From: JADJPO01 sp046330955
GTDB lineage: Bacteria; Actinomycetota; Actinomycetes; Actinomycetales; Kineosporiaceae
Reading direction: 5' to 3'
Length of the DNA stretch: 64,000 nucleotides
Assembly: GCA_046330955.1 (NCBI GenBank)
Contig: JAXLRT010000001.1
Location: forward strand, 248,001-312,000
A program made the translations under genes and the position numbers. Shown in pieces: positions 51,549 to 59,776 of the stretch; positions within the stretch are counted from its first letter, which is position 1; every line of letters starts with the position of its first letter. Below the pieces are notes generated by a model that did no database searches, was not told where the DNA came from, and worked only from the letters and a program-made list of their open reading frames with translations.

Positions 51549-51797
51549 ATGGTCACCTCCGGAACACTCGCCGAGCTGCGCAGCGGGCAACAGGCTCACA
51601 TCGCGCAGATCGACCCGGCGATCCCGGAGTTGTTGCGATTGCGCCTGCGGCATTTGGGATTTCGCCCCGGTACCCGGGTCGAGGTGATCCGCCGGGCACC
51701 GTTCGGCGGGCCGTCCGTGTACCGGTTGAGCGACTACGACCTGTGCCTGCGACGCGAGCACGCCCGGCACGTCCTGCTCGGCGAGGCGGCGGGATGA
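51549..51797 (+). CDS. feoA: ferrous iron transport protein A
   Basis: An 82-aa SH3-like FeoA protein that helps FeoB take up Fe2+. The pattern TLAELRSGQQAHIAQID, LLRLRLRHLGFRPGTRVEVIRRAPFGGP and YRLSDYDLCLRREHARHVLL is typical (RHLGFRPGTRVEVI being the most conserved). Its stop overlaps the feoB ATG as ATGA. Controlled by the iron box 13 bp upstream of the start. Confidence 0.94.
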   Translation: MVTSGTLAELRSGQQAHIAQIDPAIPELLRLRLRHLGFRPGTRVEVIRRAPFGGPSVYRLSDYDLCLRREHARHVLLGEAAG

Positions 51798-53686
51798 GCC
51801 CCGTCGCGAGCCCCACCCGGATCGCCCTGCTCGGCAGCCCGAACGCCGGCAAGACGACGATCTTCAACCACCTCACGGGGCTGCGCGCTCGCACCGCCAA
51901 CTACCCCGGCGTCACCGTCACCCGCACCGAGGGGCTGGCCCAGACCCCGCTCGGCCCGGTCGCGATCGAGGACGTTCCCGGCACCTACAGCCTCACGGCC
52001 ATGAGCCCGGACGAGCAGGTCGTGGTCGATCTGCTCGAGGGCACCCTGGACGGTTGCCCGGCGCCGGACGCCCTGGTGGTCGTGCTCGATGCCACCACCC
52101 TGCGCCGCAGCCTGACCCTGGCGGCGCAGGCGTTGCAGCTCGACCGCCCGGTGATCGTCGCGGTGACCATGCTCGACGAGCTCGAGGCACGGGGCGGCGA
52201 GCTGGACGTCGGGGCGCTGGGCCGGGCGGTCGGCGTCCGGGTGGTGGGTCTGACCGCGCACAAGGGCGTCGGGATCGCCGGACTGGCCGCCGAGTTGGGC
52301 CGGCCGTCGACCTGGCCCGCTCCCCCGGTGCTGCCCCCCGTGGACGACGACGAGCTGGCCGCGTGGGCCGCCTCGGTGCTGGCGGCGTCCGGCTATCGGG
52401 CGCCCGCGGCCGACCGGCGCACGGCGGCCATCGACCGCCTGCTGCTGCACCCGGTCTGGGGCGGGCTGGTGTTCCTCGCCGTGATGTTCGTGTTCTTCCA
52501 GCTCATCTTCACCGTGGCTGCCCCGCTGCAGGACGGTCTGGAATGGCTGCTCGGGGTGCTCGCCGGCTGGACCGCCTCGACCCTCGGGCACAACGTGATC
52601 GGGGCGTTCCTGTCCGAGGCGGTGATCGGTGGCGTCGGATCGGTGCTGGTGTTCGTGCCGCAGATCGCCTTGCTGTTCCTGATCATCGCGGCGCTGGAGA
52701 GCGTCGGCTACATGGCTCGCGCGGCCTACCTGATGGACCGGATCATGGCCCTGACCGGGCTGGACGGGCGGGCGTTCGTGGCGATGCTGTCGTCGTTCGC
52801 CTGCGCCGTGCCGGGCATCATGGCGACCCGCACCATCCCGTCGTCCAAGACCCGGATCGCGACCATCCTCAGCGCTCCGCTGGTGCCCTGTTCGGCGCGG
52901 CTACCGGTGTACGTGCTGCTGATCGGCCTGCTGGTGCCGGCCGGCCACCGCTGGGGACCGGTGCAGCAACAGGGTGTGGCGATGTTCGCGCTGTACCTGG
53001 TGGGCGGCCTGTCGGCCATGGTCTCGGCCCGGCTGCTGCGCTCGACGGTGTTGCGCGGCGAACTGGTGCCGTTCTACCTGGAGATGCCGCCGTACCGGCT
53101 GCCCGGGCTGCGCTCGGTACTGGTCATCATGTGGGGCTCCGTGGCGATGTTCCTGCGCAAGGCCGGCACCATCATCTTCGGCACCGCGGTCGTGCTCTGG
53201 ATGCTGCTGGCCTTCCCCACTCGGGACGCCGAGACCGCCGGGATGCCGCCGGCTCCGGCGAGCGCCTACGTCCTGGAGCACTCCTACGCCGCCGGGATCG
53301 GGTCGGCGATCGAGCCGGTCTTCGCACCGCTCGGGTTCGACTGGCGCATCGACCTGGGGCTGGTCGGGGCGATGTCGGCGCGCGAGGTGTTCGTCGCGAC
53401 GCTGGGCCAGGTCGCCGCCGCCGCCGATCCCGAGCACCCGGCGACCTCGTTGCGCCAGGCGACCTACCTCGACGGGCCGCACCGTGGTGAGCCGCTGTTC
53501 TCGGCCCCCACGGTGGTGGCGCTGCTGGCCTGGTTCGTCTACGCCCTGCAGTGCATGTCGACGGTGGCGGTCATGCGCCGCGAGACCGGGTCGTGGCGAT
53601 GGCCCGCGCTCGCCTTCGGCTACCTGTTCGTGATCGCCTACGGCATGGCCTTCCTGGCCCACGAGGTCACGGTGTGGCTCACGTGA
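51794..53686 (+). CDS. feoB: ferrous iron transporter B
   Basis: A 630-aa Fe2+ transporter with a GTPase domain. G1 is GSPNAGKTT (K20), G2 region YPGVTVTRTEG, G3 EDVPGTYSL, G4 appears as TMLDE rather than NxxD. Residues 190-630 carry the membrane part with two Gate motifs; the first contains FVAMLSSFACAVPGIMATRTI, the second VGAMSAREVFVATLGQ. An ATG start overlapping feoA (ATGA) replaces an earlier in-frame codon. The deviating G4 is seen in part of the family. Uptake of ferrous iron under iron limitation. Confidence 0.95.
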   Translation: MSPVASPTRIALLGSPNAGKTTIFNHLTGLRARTANYPGVTVTRTEGLAQTPLGPVAIEDVPGTYSLTAMSPDEQVVVDLLEGTLDGCPAPDALVVVLDATTLRRSLTLAAQALQLDRPVIVAVTMLDELEARGGELDVGALGRAVGVRVVGLTAHKGVGIAGLAAELGRPSTWPAPPVLPPVDDDELAAWAASVLAASGYRAPAADRRTAAIDRLLLHPVWGGLVFLAVMFVFFQLIFTVAAPLQDGLEWLLGVLAGWTASTLGHNVIGAFLSEAVIGGVGSVLVFVPQIALLFLIIAALESVGYMARAAYLMDRIMALTGLDGRAFVAMLSSFACAVPGIMATRTIPSSKTRIATILSAPLVPCSARLPVYVLLIGLLVPAGHRWGPVQQQGVAMFALYLVGGLSAMVSARLLRSTVLRGELVPFYLEMPPYRLPGLRSVLVIMWGSVAMFLRKAGTIIFGTAVVLWMLLAFPTRDAETAGMPPAPASAYVLEHSYAAGIGSAIEPVFAPLGFDWRIDLGLVGAMSAREVFVATLGQVAAAADPEHPATSLRQATYLDGPHRGEPLFSAPTVVALLAWFVYALQCMSTVAVMRRETGSWRWPALAFGYLFVIAYGMAFLAHEVTVWLT

Positions 53687-53699
53687 GGCGGTGGACGGC

Positions 53700-54041
53700 A
53701 TGACGCAGCCGATGCACCCGGTCGCGACCGAACGCTGCGAGGTGGTGCGCTGGGTGGTGCCCGGGTACCCGCTGGCCGCCCTCGCCGATCAGCTGCACCG
53801 CAGCAGGCCGTTGCGCGCCCTGCTGGACGACGGCACGCTCACGGGGGTGGACGTGCGCGCCGACGGCGTCGAGCTGCACCTGGCACCGGCGCTCAGCTGG
53901 CGGCGCGAGGGCGCGGCAGTGCGCACCGCGCTGACCGCGGCGCTGGCCCAGGCCCTGCCGGCCTCCGGCTGCCTGACCGGTGCCGGGTGCGCGCCCACGG
54001 GCTGCACCTCGTGCCCGGTGTCGTCGTTGCCCCGGCACTGA
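53700..54041 (+). CDS. Cys-cluster protein, third gene of feo operon
   Basis: A 113-aa protein starting 13 bp after feoB. An N-terminal domain (CEVVRWVVPGYPLAALADQLH; ALLDDGTLTGVDVRADGVELHLAP) is followed by a C-terminal cysteine cluster C-x5-C-x4-C-x2-C (GCLTGAGCAPTGCTSCPV). The cluster could bind an iron-sulphur centre or iron, as FeoC does in enterobacteria, but the sequence is unlike FeoC. Position and coupling make an accessory role in FeoB function likely. No family recognised. Confidence 0.75.
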   Translation: MTQPMHPVATERCEVVRWVVPGYPLAALADQLHRSRPLRALLDDGTLTGVDVRADGVELHLAPALSWRREGAAVRTALTAALAQALPASGCLTGAGCAPTGCTSCPVSSLPRH

Positions 54042-54051
54042 CCGGCCGGCC

Positions 54052-54621
54052 TCAGCCGATCGCCCCCGCGACGAACCTCCGGGCCCGGGCGCGCACCAGC
54101 TCCGCGGGTTCACCGCGCCGCACCTGGCCGGCCGCGGCGACCATCACGCCCATCACCAGGCCGGCCACCCCGACGACGTCCTCGGCGCCGGTGGCCCGCA
54201 AGGCCTCGACCAGCGGGCGGACCAACTCGGCGTGCAGTTCGACCACCCGCACCCGGCAGGGTTCGGGCAACTCCGGGCCGCTGTACTGGGCGACCGGTAG
54301 GTGTCCGTCGAGCGCAGCGCCGAGGGCGGCGTCCACGAAGGCCTCGATCTGAGCGGCAGGCGTCCTGGCCTGCGCGACCGCCGCGCCGACCAGGGCGGTG
54401 CTGCGCGCGAACAGCTCCTCGACCGCGACCGCGAGGAGCGCCCCGCTGGAGGCGAAGTACTGGTAGACGCTGCTGCGGGCCAATCCCGCGGACGACGCCA
54501 CCGCCGCCGGGGTCACCGCCGCCGGGCCGTCGGACCCCAGCAGACCTGCGGCGGCATCAACGATCGCCGTCCGGCGCAGGACGTGGTGTTCGGCCACGGT
54601 GGGGGCCTCGATTCTCGGCAT
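54052..54621 (-). CDS. TetR-family transcriptional regulator
   Basis: A 189-aa repressor with the N-terminal helix-turn-helix (RRTAIVDAAAGLLGSDGPAAVTPAAVASSAGLARSSVYQYFAS, broken over residues 16-58; the YQYF recognition helix is typical of TetR) and a helical ligand domain with few conserved residues. ATG at 54621; the frame stays open upstream but overlaps the divergent gene. It lies head-to-head with the MFS transporter gene, 94 bp apart, so it most likely represses it. Convergent with the feo operon, 10 bp apart. Confidence 0.9.
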   Translation of the reverse strand: MPRIEAPTVAEHHVLRRTAIVDAAAGLLGSDGPAAVTPAAVASSAGLARSSVYQYFASSGALLAVAVEELFARSTALVGAAVAQARTPAAQIEAFVDAALGAALDGHLPVAQYSGPELPEPCRVRVVELHAELVRPLVEALRATGAEDVVGVAGLVMGVMVAAAGQVRRGEPAELVRARARRFVAGAIG

Positions 54622-54636
54622 CCGCCCATTGTCACC

Positions 54637-54647
54637 CGAGGACCTCG
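54637..54647. promoter_or_regulatory. candidate TetR operator
   Basis: The odd-centred dyad CGAGG-A-CCTCG lies in the short tetR/MFS intergenic region, between both start codons. It is the only visible dyad there. Confidence 0.35.
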
Positions 54648-54703
54648 AATGGTCTTGCGACGACACCAACGCCCCGACCGCTGACACCACCGACCACAGC
54701 TCG

Positions 54704-54709
54704 TACGAT
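54704..54709 (+). promoter_or_regulatory. putative -10 box, leaderless MFS gene
   Basis: TACGAT is followed by 6 nt and then the ATG at 54716, without a ribosome binding site. Confidence 0.45.
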
Positions 54710-54715
54710 GCCGAC

Positions 54716-56353
54716 ATGAGTGTCGACAACAGCGCGACCGGCGCCGAACCCGGCCGGACCCCCGCGCTCGACCGAGCCGGCTGGGCAGCCCTGCTCTCGC
54801 TCGGCTTCGGCGTCTCGCTGGTCATCATGGACGCCACGATCGTGAACGTGTCGTTGCCGGTGGTGATGGCCGATCTCGGGCTGGACGGCTCGGATGCCCA
54901 GTGGCTCAACGCCTCCTACGCCCTGATGTTCGCCGCACTGCTGTTGACCGTGGGCCGCTTCGGTGACCTGCACGGACGGCGCAAGGTCTTCGCCGCCGGC
55001 ATGATCGTGTTCATGGCCTCCTCGGTGGTGGCCGGCTCGAGCACCAACGGCGTCATGTTGATCGCCGCGCGGCTGGTGCAGGGCATCGGCGCCGCCATGA
55101 TCGTGCCGAGCACGCTGTCGACCCTCAACGCCACCTTCACCGGCCGCGCCCGCACCATCGCGTTCGCGGTCTGGGGCTCGGCGATCGGTGGCATGGCGGC
55201 GATCGGCCCGCTGATCGGTGGCTGGCTGACCACGGACGTGTCGTGGCGCTGGGCGTTCTGGCTCAACATCCCGGTCGGCCTGCTGGTCATGGTCGGCATC
55301 GTGCGCGCCGTCCCCGAGACCCGTGACGCCGGCGCGACACCCGGCTCGGACCCGCTCGGCGTGCTGCTCTCGGCCGTCGGCATGGGCGCGCTGGTGTTCG
55401 CCCTGATCGAGTCGTCGTGGTTCGGCTGGTGGCGCGGCGAGGACGGCGGGCTGTCGCCGGTACCGTTCGCGCTCGCCGCCGGGCTGATGCTGATGGTCGG
55501 GTTCGTGGTGGTCGAACGCTCTCGCGCGCGGCGCGGCGTCCATGCCCTGGTCGACCTGGACCTGTTCCGGCTGAGGGGTTTTCGCTGGGGTGTGATCGCC
55601 GCCCTGGTGGTCGCCTTCGGCGAGTTCGGGTTGCTGTTCACGCTGCCGCTGCTGATGCAGGGCACGTTGGGCTACTCGGCACTCGGCACCGGCGGCGTGA
55701 TCCTGGTACTGGCCCTGGGTACCTTCTTCGCCTCGGGCGCGCTGCCGCAGCTGTCGGGCCGGGTCAGCCAGCGGACCATCGTGCAGATCGGGCTGCTGCT
55801 CGAGGCCGTTGCCGTCGGCGGGCTGGCCCTGACGCTGTCGACCTCGGTGGCCACCGGGACGCTGTGCGGCTGGCTGTTCCTCTATGGCGCCGGGGTCGGC
55901 ATGGCCACCGCGCAGCTCACCTCGTTGCTGCTGGCCGACGTGCCGATCCAGGAGAGCGGCCAGGCGTCCGGGCTGCAGAGTTCGGTACGCCAGGTCGGCT
56001 CGGCGCTCGGGGTGGCGCTGCTCGGCGGCCTGCTGGTCGCCCGGCTCGCGGCGACCACGCGCGACAACCTGACCGCGCTCGGGCTACCGGCCCAGGCCGT
56101 GGACGGCGTGGCGTCCGCGGTCAAGGACAGCGCCGGCATCGCGATCGCCGGGCTGCAGGCGCGAGCCGGCGGCGAGGCCGTTGCCTCGGCCGCAGCCGAG
56201 GCGATGATCACCGCCAGCCGGACCACGACCGGCGTCGCCGCCCTGGTGCTGCTGCTCGGCGTCCTGGCGACCCTGGCCCTCCCCCGCCAGGGCCGGACGA
56301 CGCCACCATCGCATGATCAAGTCCCCGAATCGGCGGCCAATCAGGCCTCGTGA
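54716..56353 (+). CDS. EmrB/QacA-type MFS drug exporter (14 TM)
   Basis: A 545-aa drug:H+ antiporter of the DHA2 family. Motif D1 is VIMDATIVNVSLPVVMADL in TM1, motif A is GRFGDLHGRRKVF in the loop 2-3, motif C-like GSAIGGMAAIGPLIGGW in TM5. Fourteen hydrophobic helices can be counted. ATG at 54716, leaderless. The neighbouring TetR gene suggests induction by an exported compound. Its 3' end overlaps a hairpin. Confidence 0.92.
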   Translation: MSVDNSATGAEPGRTPALDRAGWAALLSLGFGVSLVIMDATIVNVSLPVVMADLGLDGSDAQWLNASYALMFAALLLTVGRFGDLHGRRKVFAAGMIVFMASSVVAGSSTNGVMLIAARLVQGIGAAMIVPSTLSTLNATFTGRARTIAFAVWGSAIGGMAAIGPLIGGWLTTDVSWRWAFWLNIPVGLLVMVGIVRAVPETRDAGATPGSDPLGVLLSAVGMGALVFALIESSWFGWWRGEDGGLSPVPFALAAGLMLMVGFVVVERSRARRGVHALVDLDLFRLRGFRWGVIAALVVAFGEFGLLFTLPLLMQGTLGYSALGTGGVILVLALGTFFASGALPQLSGRVSQRTIVQIGLLLEAVAVGGLALTLSTSVATGTLCGWLFLYGAGVGMATAQLTSLLLADVPIQESGQASGLQSSVRQVGSALGVALLGGLLVARLAATTRDNLTALGLPAQAVDGVASAVKDSAGIAIAGLQARAGGEAVASAAAEAMITASRTTTGVAALVLLLGVLATLALPRQGRTTPPSHDQVPESAANQAS

Positions 56354-56375
56354 CAGCCGATCCAGGGACTTGATC
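56315..56375. terminator. hairpin between MFS and terC genes
   Basis: GATCAAGTCCC (56315-56325, inside the last codons of the MFS gene) pairs with GGGACTTGATC (56365-56375). Convergent genes on both sides make it a bidirectional terminator candidate, although the loop is long (39 nt). It shares the TGATCA-type core seen at 33641. Confidence 0.5.
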
Positions 56376-56395
56376 TTGATCCGGAGCCTGCGCGC

Positions 56396-57397
56396 TCAGC
56401 GGACGGCCGCCGGGGCGGGCTCGTCGGGCTGGGGTTCGCGAGCGCCGAACGTCAGCGACGTCACGGTCACCACGGCCAGGATCGCCACGATGACGCCCAG
56501 CGAGAGCAGGGTCGGCACCTCAGGCACCCAGGCCCAGACGCCGTGCGCCCAGTGCATCACCAGTTTGGCGCCGATGAACGCCAAGATCAGCGCCAGGCCG
56601 TAGCCCAGATGGGTCAGCTTGCTCAACGCGCCCTCGAGCACGAAGTAGAGGGCGCGCAGGCCGAGCAGGGCGAAGGCGTTCGTGGCGAAGACCAGGTAGG
56701 CGTCGCCGGTGATGCCGTACACCGCGGGCACCGAGTCGATCGCGAACACCACGTCGGTGGCCAGGATCGCCACCGTCGCCAGCGCCAGCGGGGTGAGCGC
56801 GCGGCGTCCGGCATGCTCGCTCGACCGGACCGTCATGCGGGTGCCCCGATAGCCGTCGGTCACCGGCATGACCCGGCGGATCAGCCGGACGCTGCGCAGC
56901 GAGCTGACGTCCAGCGTGGCGGTGGTGTGGCTCATCGCGTCCCGCAGCACCTTGACCGCGGTGACCAGCAGAACGGCACCGAACAGCAGGAAGGCCCAGG
57001 CGAACGTCGAGATCAGTTGCGCGCCCAGGGCGATGAAGATGCCGCGCAGCACCAGGGCACCGGCCACCCCGATCAGCAACACGCGTTGCTGCAGCTGCCG
57101 CGGCACGGCGAAGGAGCTCAGCAGCAGGATGAAGATGAACAGGTTGTCGATCGACAGCGACTTCTCGACCAGGTAGCCGGTGTAGTACTCGAGGCCGCGC
57201 TGGTCGCCGTAGGACGACCAGATCCAGCCACCGAAGGCCAACGGGATCGCGATGTAGAACGCCGACCAGCCGAGCGCCTCGCGCATGGAGACCTCGTGCG
57301 GACGACGCGTGATCAGGAAGTCGACGGCCAACAGCAGGACGACGGCACCGATGGTCAGTGCCCACAGCAGTGGGGTGCCCACGGGGGCATCGATCAC
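56396..57397 (-). CDS. TerC/Alx-family membrane protein (Mn2+ export)
   Basis: A 333-aa TerC-family protein with about nine hydrophobic helices. Conserved acidic positions are visible: VLLLAVDFLITRRPHEVSM, the LVEKSLSIDNLFIFILLLS block and LATDVVFAIDSVPAVYGIT. The E. coli relative Alx and related proteins act in manganese export; the riboswitch upstream fits that exactly. GAGGAG lies 5 nt before the ATG and is part of the regulatory hairpin. Formerly named for tellurite resistance, which is less likely here. Confidence 0.93.
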   Translation of the reverse strand: MIDAPVGTPLLWALTIGAVVLLLAVDFLITRRPHEVSMREALGWSAFYIAIPLAFGGWIWSSYGDQRGLEYYTGYLVEKSLSIDNLFIFILLLSSFAVPRQLQQRVLLIGVAGALVLRGIFIALGAQLISTFAWAFLLFGAVLLVTAVKVLRDAMSHTTATLDVSSLRSVRLIRRVMPVTDGYRGTRMTVRSSEHAGRRALTPLALATVAILATDVVFAIDSVPAVYGITGDAYLVFATNAFALLGLRALYFVLEGALSKLTHLGYGLALILAFIGAKLVMHWAHGVWAWVPEVPTLLSLGVIVAILAVVTVTSLTFGAREPQPDEPAPAAVR

Positions 57398-57404
57398 GGG
57401 AACT

Positions 57405-57426
57405 CCTCAGCACGTCACGGCTGAGG
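57405..57426 (-). promoter_or_regulatory. RBS-sequestering hairpin (expression platform)
   Basis: On the minus strand CCTCAGC (57426-57420) pairs with GCTGAGG (57411-57405), which contains part of the terC ribosome binding site GAGGAG (57408-57403). The same CCTC is the 3' strand of the aptamer closing stem, so hairpin and aptamer exclude each other: a translational ON switch with ligand. Confidence 0.65.
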
Positions 57427-57550
57427 TCTCCTTCGCCGGGCGAGCTCGGTGGGTGCACCGGGCGGCGTCCGGCCCCGCACCGGGAGCATCGCGGGATGCT
57501 CGTGATGACCGGACACGGAGTTGGGAAGTACTCCCCTCGGGGTCGAGGCT
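57418..57550 (-). ncRNA. yybP-ykoY Mn2+ riboswitch
   Basis: Read on the minus strand, the leader of terC shows the two conserved strands of this class: CGAGGGGAGTAC at the 5' side and GCGAAGGAGACCTC at the 3' side (GGGGAGUA and AGxAAGACC/GGAGACC), closing helix GAGG/CCTC, and an internal GGTCATCACG matching the conserved GUCGUCA loop. Size, place and the terC gene downstream all fit. Ligand is Mn2+ in known members. Confidence 0.78.
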
Positions 57551-57629
57551 AGCCAGAGTCTTGCATTTACGCAACACCGCAGTGTTCTAATTGGCCCATG
57601 TGGATCGACGCCTGCGCGGCTGATGCGCG

Positions 57630-58109
57630 ATGACCCGCGGTGAACTGCTCACCGCGGCCGGGTTCCTGGTGGTCGTGGCGCTCTACGCGGGCCTGTCCAC
57701 GGTGTGGACCAGTACCGACCCCGGCTGGTACGACGCGCTGGCCAAGCCCGCCTGGCAACCGCCCCCGGTGGTCTTCGGCGTGATGTGGCCGTTGAACTTC
57801 CTGGCGCTGTCGGTCGCCGGCATCGCGGTCTCGGTCAACTCACCGTCGAATCGGGCCTGGACGGCGCTGGGCGTGTTCGCGGTCTCGGTCGTCTTCGCCC
57901 TCGCATGGGCCTACCTGTTCTACGTGCCGCACGCACTCGGGCCGGCCACCGTGGCCCTAGCCTCCGCGGCGGTGATCACCTGGGTGCTGGTGATCGTGAC
58001 CTGGCGGGCGCTGCCGTGGGCGGGCGCCGTCCTGATCCCGTATGCGCTGTGGATGAGCATCGCCACCAGCCTGTCGGTGGGTTACTGGCAGTTGGCCCGC
58101 GCTCACTGA
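57630..58109 (+). CDS. TspO/MBR-family protein
   Basis: A 159-aa five-helix membrane protein. The family signature is present: PGWYDALAKPAWQPPPVVFGVMWPLNF (residues 31-57), then LAWAYLFYVPHALG and WRALPWAGAVLIPYALWM. TspO binds tetrapyrroles and cholesterol-like ligands and modulates porphyrin or stress responses. ATG at 57630. Its stop overlaps the 3' end of the convergent membrane protein gene by 7 bp. Confidence 0.93.
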   Translation: MTRGELLTAAGFLVVVALYAGLSTVWTSTDPGWYDALAKPAWQPPPVVFGVMWPLNFLALSVAGIAVSVNSPSNRAWTALGVFAVSVVFALAWAYLFYVPHALGPATVALASAAVITWVLVIVTWRALPWAGAVLIPYALWMSIATSLSVGYWQLARAH

Positions 58110-58801
58110 GCGGATCGCTGCTCCGGACGCGGTCCGGTCAACGCTGCGGTGGCCAGGTGCATCAACCCGAGGACGGCGGCCGGCATGGTCACCGCGGCCA
58201 GCGAGACCGGCACCCGCCAGGTGATGTCGCCGACGCCGAGCAGCGCAGCGATCACCGCTCCGAGCACCAGCCCGACCACCGGGGTCACCGCGACGAGCAA
58301 CAACAGTTCGCCTGCCAGTCGGGGACGCCGCCAGCCGTAGAAGGCGAGCACACCGGTGGCCGCGACGATGCATGCGACGCGCACCGGTCCGTAGGTGTCC
58401 TCGGCCTCGGCCCAGCCTCCGGACGGCACGACGGCCCACGCGGCCAGCACCACCAGCCCAGCGGTGGCGGCGGTGAGCACCGGCGCCTCGGCGTCCGGGT
58501 GCCGCCAGGCCAGCAACGCCAGGACGACACTCGGCGCCAGCCACGACGCCGACAGCCCGACACCGGTCCAGCCGCCCGGGTCGGCCATCGCCTCGGCGAC
58601 CAGGACGGTCACCGCGACCAGGCTGAACACGGCGGTCATGCCGAGGGTCACCCGGCGCAGGATCCGCGCACCCCGCAAGTCCCCGCGGGCGATGGCCGAC
58701 GAGAACGGCGTCGAGGCCGGGGTGGCGGCCCGGTGGCGCCGCGGGCCGTGCATCGGGGCCAGGTGCGGCAGGTGAACGACGGGTCCATGGGACGAGGCCA
58801 T
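58103..58801 (-). CDS. hypothetical membrane protein (232 aa)
   Basis: ATG at 58801 with GAGAGGTG 5 nt upstream; an in-frame extension has no ribosome binding site. A His-rich soluble start (SSHGPVVHLPHLAPMHGPRRH) is followed by about six hydrophobic helices with small loops. No conserved motif is recognised. Overlaps tspO tail-to-tail by 7 bp. Confidence 0.7.
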   Translation of the reverse strand: MASSHGPVVHLPHLAPMHGPRRHRAATPASTPFSSAIARGDLRGARILRRVTLGMTAVFSLVAVTVLVAEAMADPGGWTGVGLSASWLAPSVVLALLAWRHPDAEAPVLTAATAGLVVLAAWAVVPSGGWAEAEDTYGPVRVACIVAATGVLAFYGWRRPRLAGELLLLVAVTPVVGLVLGAVIAALLGVGDITWRVPVSLAAVTMPAAVLGLMHLATAALTGPRPEQRSAQ

Positions 58802-58966
58802 GACACACCTCTCAGCGAGGTTCGGCCGGGCCTGGCCGATACCTCGACCGTGGCACGTCGGGGCCTGCCCGACGAGGGCAGGACGTCCCGGCTGCGGGTC
58901 GGCCATAACCTCGTCGACCTTCGGCGCCGATGCTGACACGATCATGGGCGACAGGAGGGATCACTC

Positions 58967-59776
58967 ATGACCCAGCAGGTGCCGGAGTCCCGGCACACCG
59001 AACACGGCGACCGCGACGCGGCACGCGGCGGCGAGATCCTGCGCACCGTCGTGGGTTCCGGCGTCCACGGCATCGCGATCGAGGGCACCGACGACCACGA
59101 CGAGCTGGGCATCTACGTCGAGCCGGCCACCTCGGCGCTCGGGTTCACTCGGCCGAGTGAACACTATGTCTGGCGCACTCAGCCGGAGGGCGCCCGCTCG
59201 GGGCCGGGTGACACCGACCTGGTGATGTACTCGGTGCGCAAGTACCTGCGGCTGGCGGTCAAGGGCAACCCCACCGCCCTGTTGCCGCTGTACGCGCCCG
59301 CGGCCGACGTCCTGGTGACCAGCGAACTGGGTGAGGAGCTGCGTGCTCTGGCGCCGAAGATCCTCTCTCAGCGCGCCGTCCGGCGGTTCCTGGGCTACAT
59401 GGAATCCCAGCGCGCTCGGCTGCGCGGTGACGGCCCGCGACACGGCGTCCCGAACCGGCCCGAGTTGGTCGCTCGGTACGGGTACGACGTCAAGTACGCC
59501 TCGCACGCCCTGCGGCTGGCCTACCAGGGGCTCGAGGTCGCCCGGCACGGCCGGCTGACCTTGCCGATGCCGGACGCCGAGCGCGAGCACGTGCGCGCGG
59601 TCAAGCGCGGCGAGCGGGGCGAGCTGGCCACCGTGCTCGACGACATCGCCGCGGTGCAGGCGCAGGTCGAGGCCGTGCTGGCCGACGGCACGTCGCCACT
59701 GGCCGAGGACGCCGACGTCGCTGCGGTCACCGCCTGGTCGGTGCAGGCCCACCGGCGCCACTGGGGGTGGGCATGA
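58967..59776 (+). CDS. RlaP-like nucleotidyltransferase (RNA-repair associated)
   Basis: A 269-aa DNA polymerase beta-superfamily nucleotidyltransferase. It has the minimal catalytic pattern GSGVHG (residues 31-36) with the acidic pair in DDHDELGIYV (42-51) and a third acidic residue in DTDLVMYSVRKYL. Such proteins (RlaP type) occur with RNA ligases and Hen1/Pnkp. AGGAGGG lies shortly before the ATG, and the stop overlaps the hen1 ATG (ATGA). It probably adds nucleotides to RNA or modulates repair; the exact substrate is not known. Confidence 0.88.
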   Translation: MTQQVPESRHTEHGDRDAARGGEILRTVVGSGVHGIAIEGTDDHDELGIYVEPATSALGFTRPSEHYVWRTQPEGARSGPGDTDLVMYSVRKYLRLAVKGNPTALLPLYAPAADVLVTSELGEELRALAPKILSQRAVRRFLGYMESQRARLRGDGPRHGVPNRPELVARYGYDVKYASHALRLAYQGLEVARHGRLTLPMPDAEREHVRAVKRGERGELATVLDDIAAVQAQVEAVLADGTSPLAEDADVAAVTAWSVQAHRRHWGWA

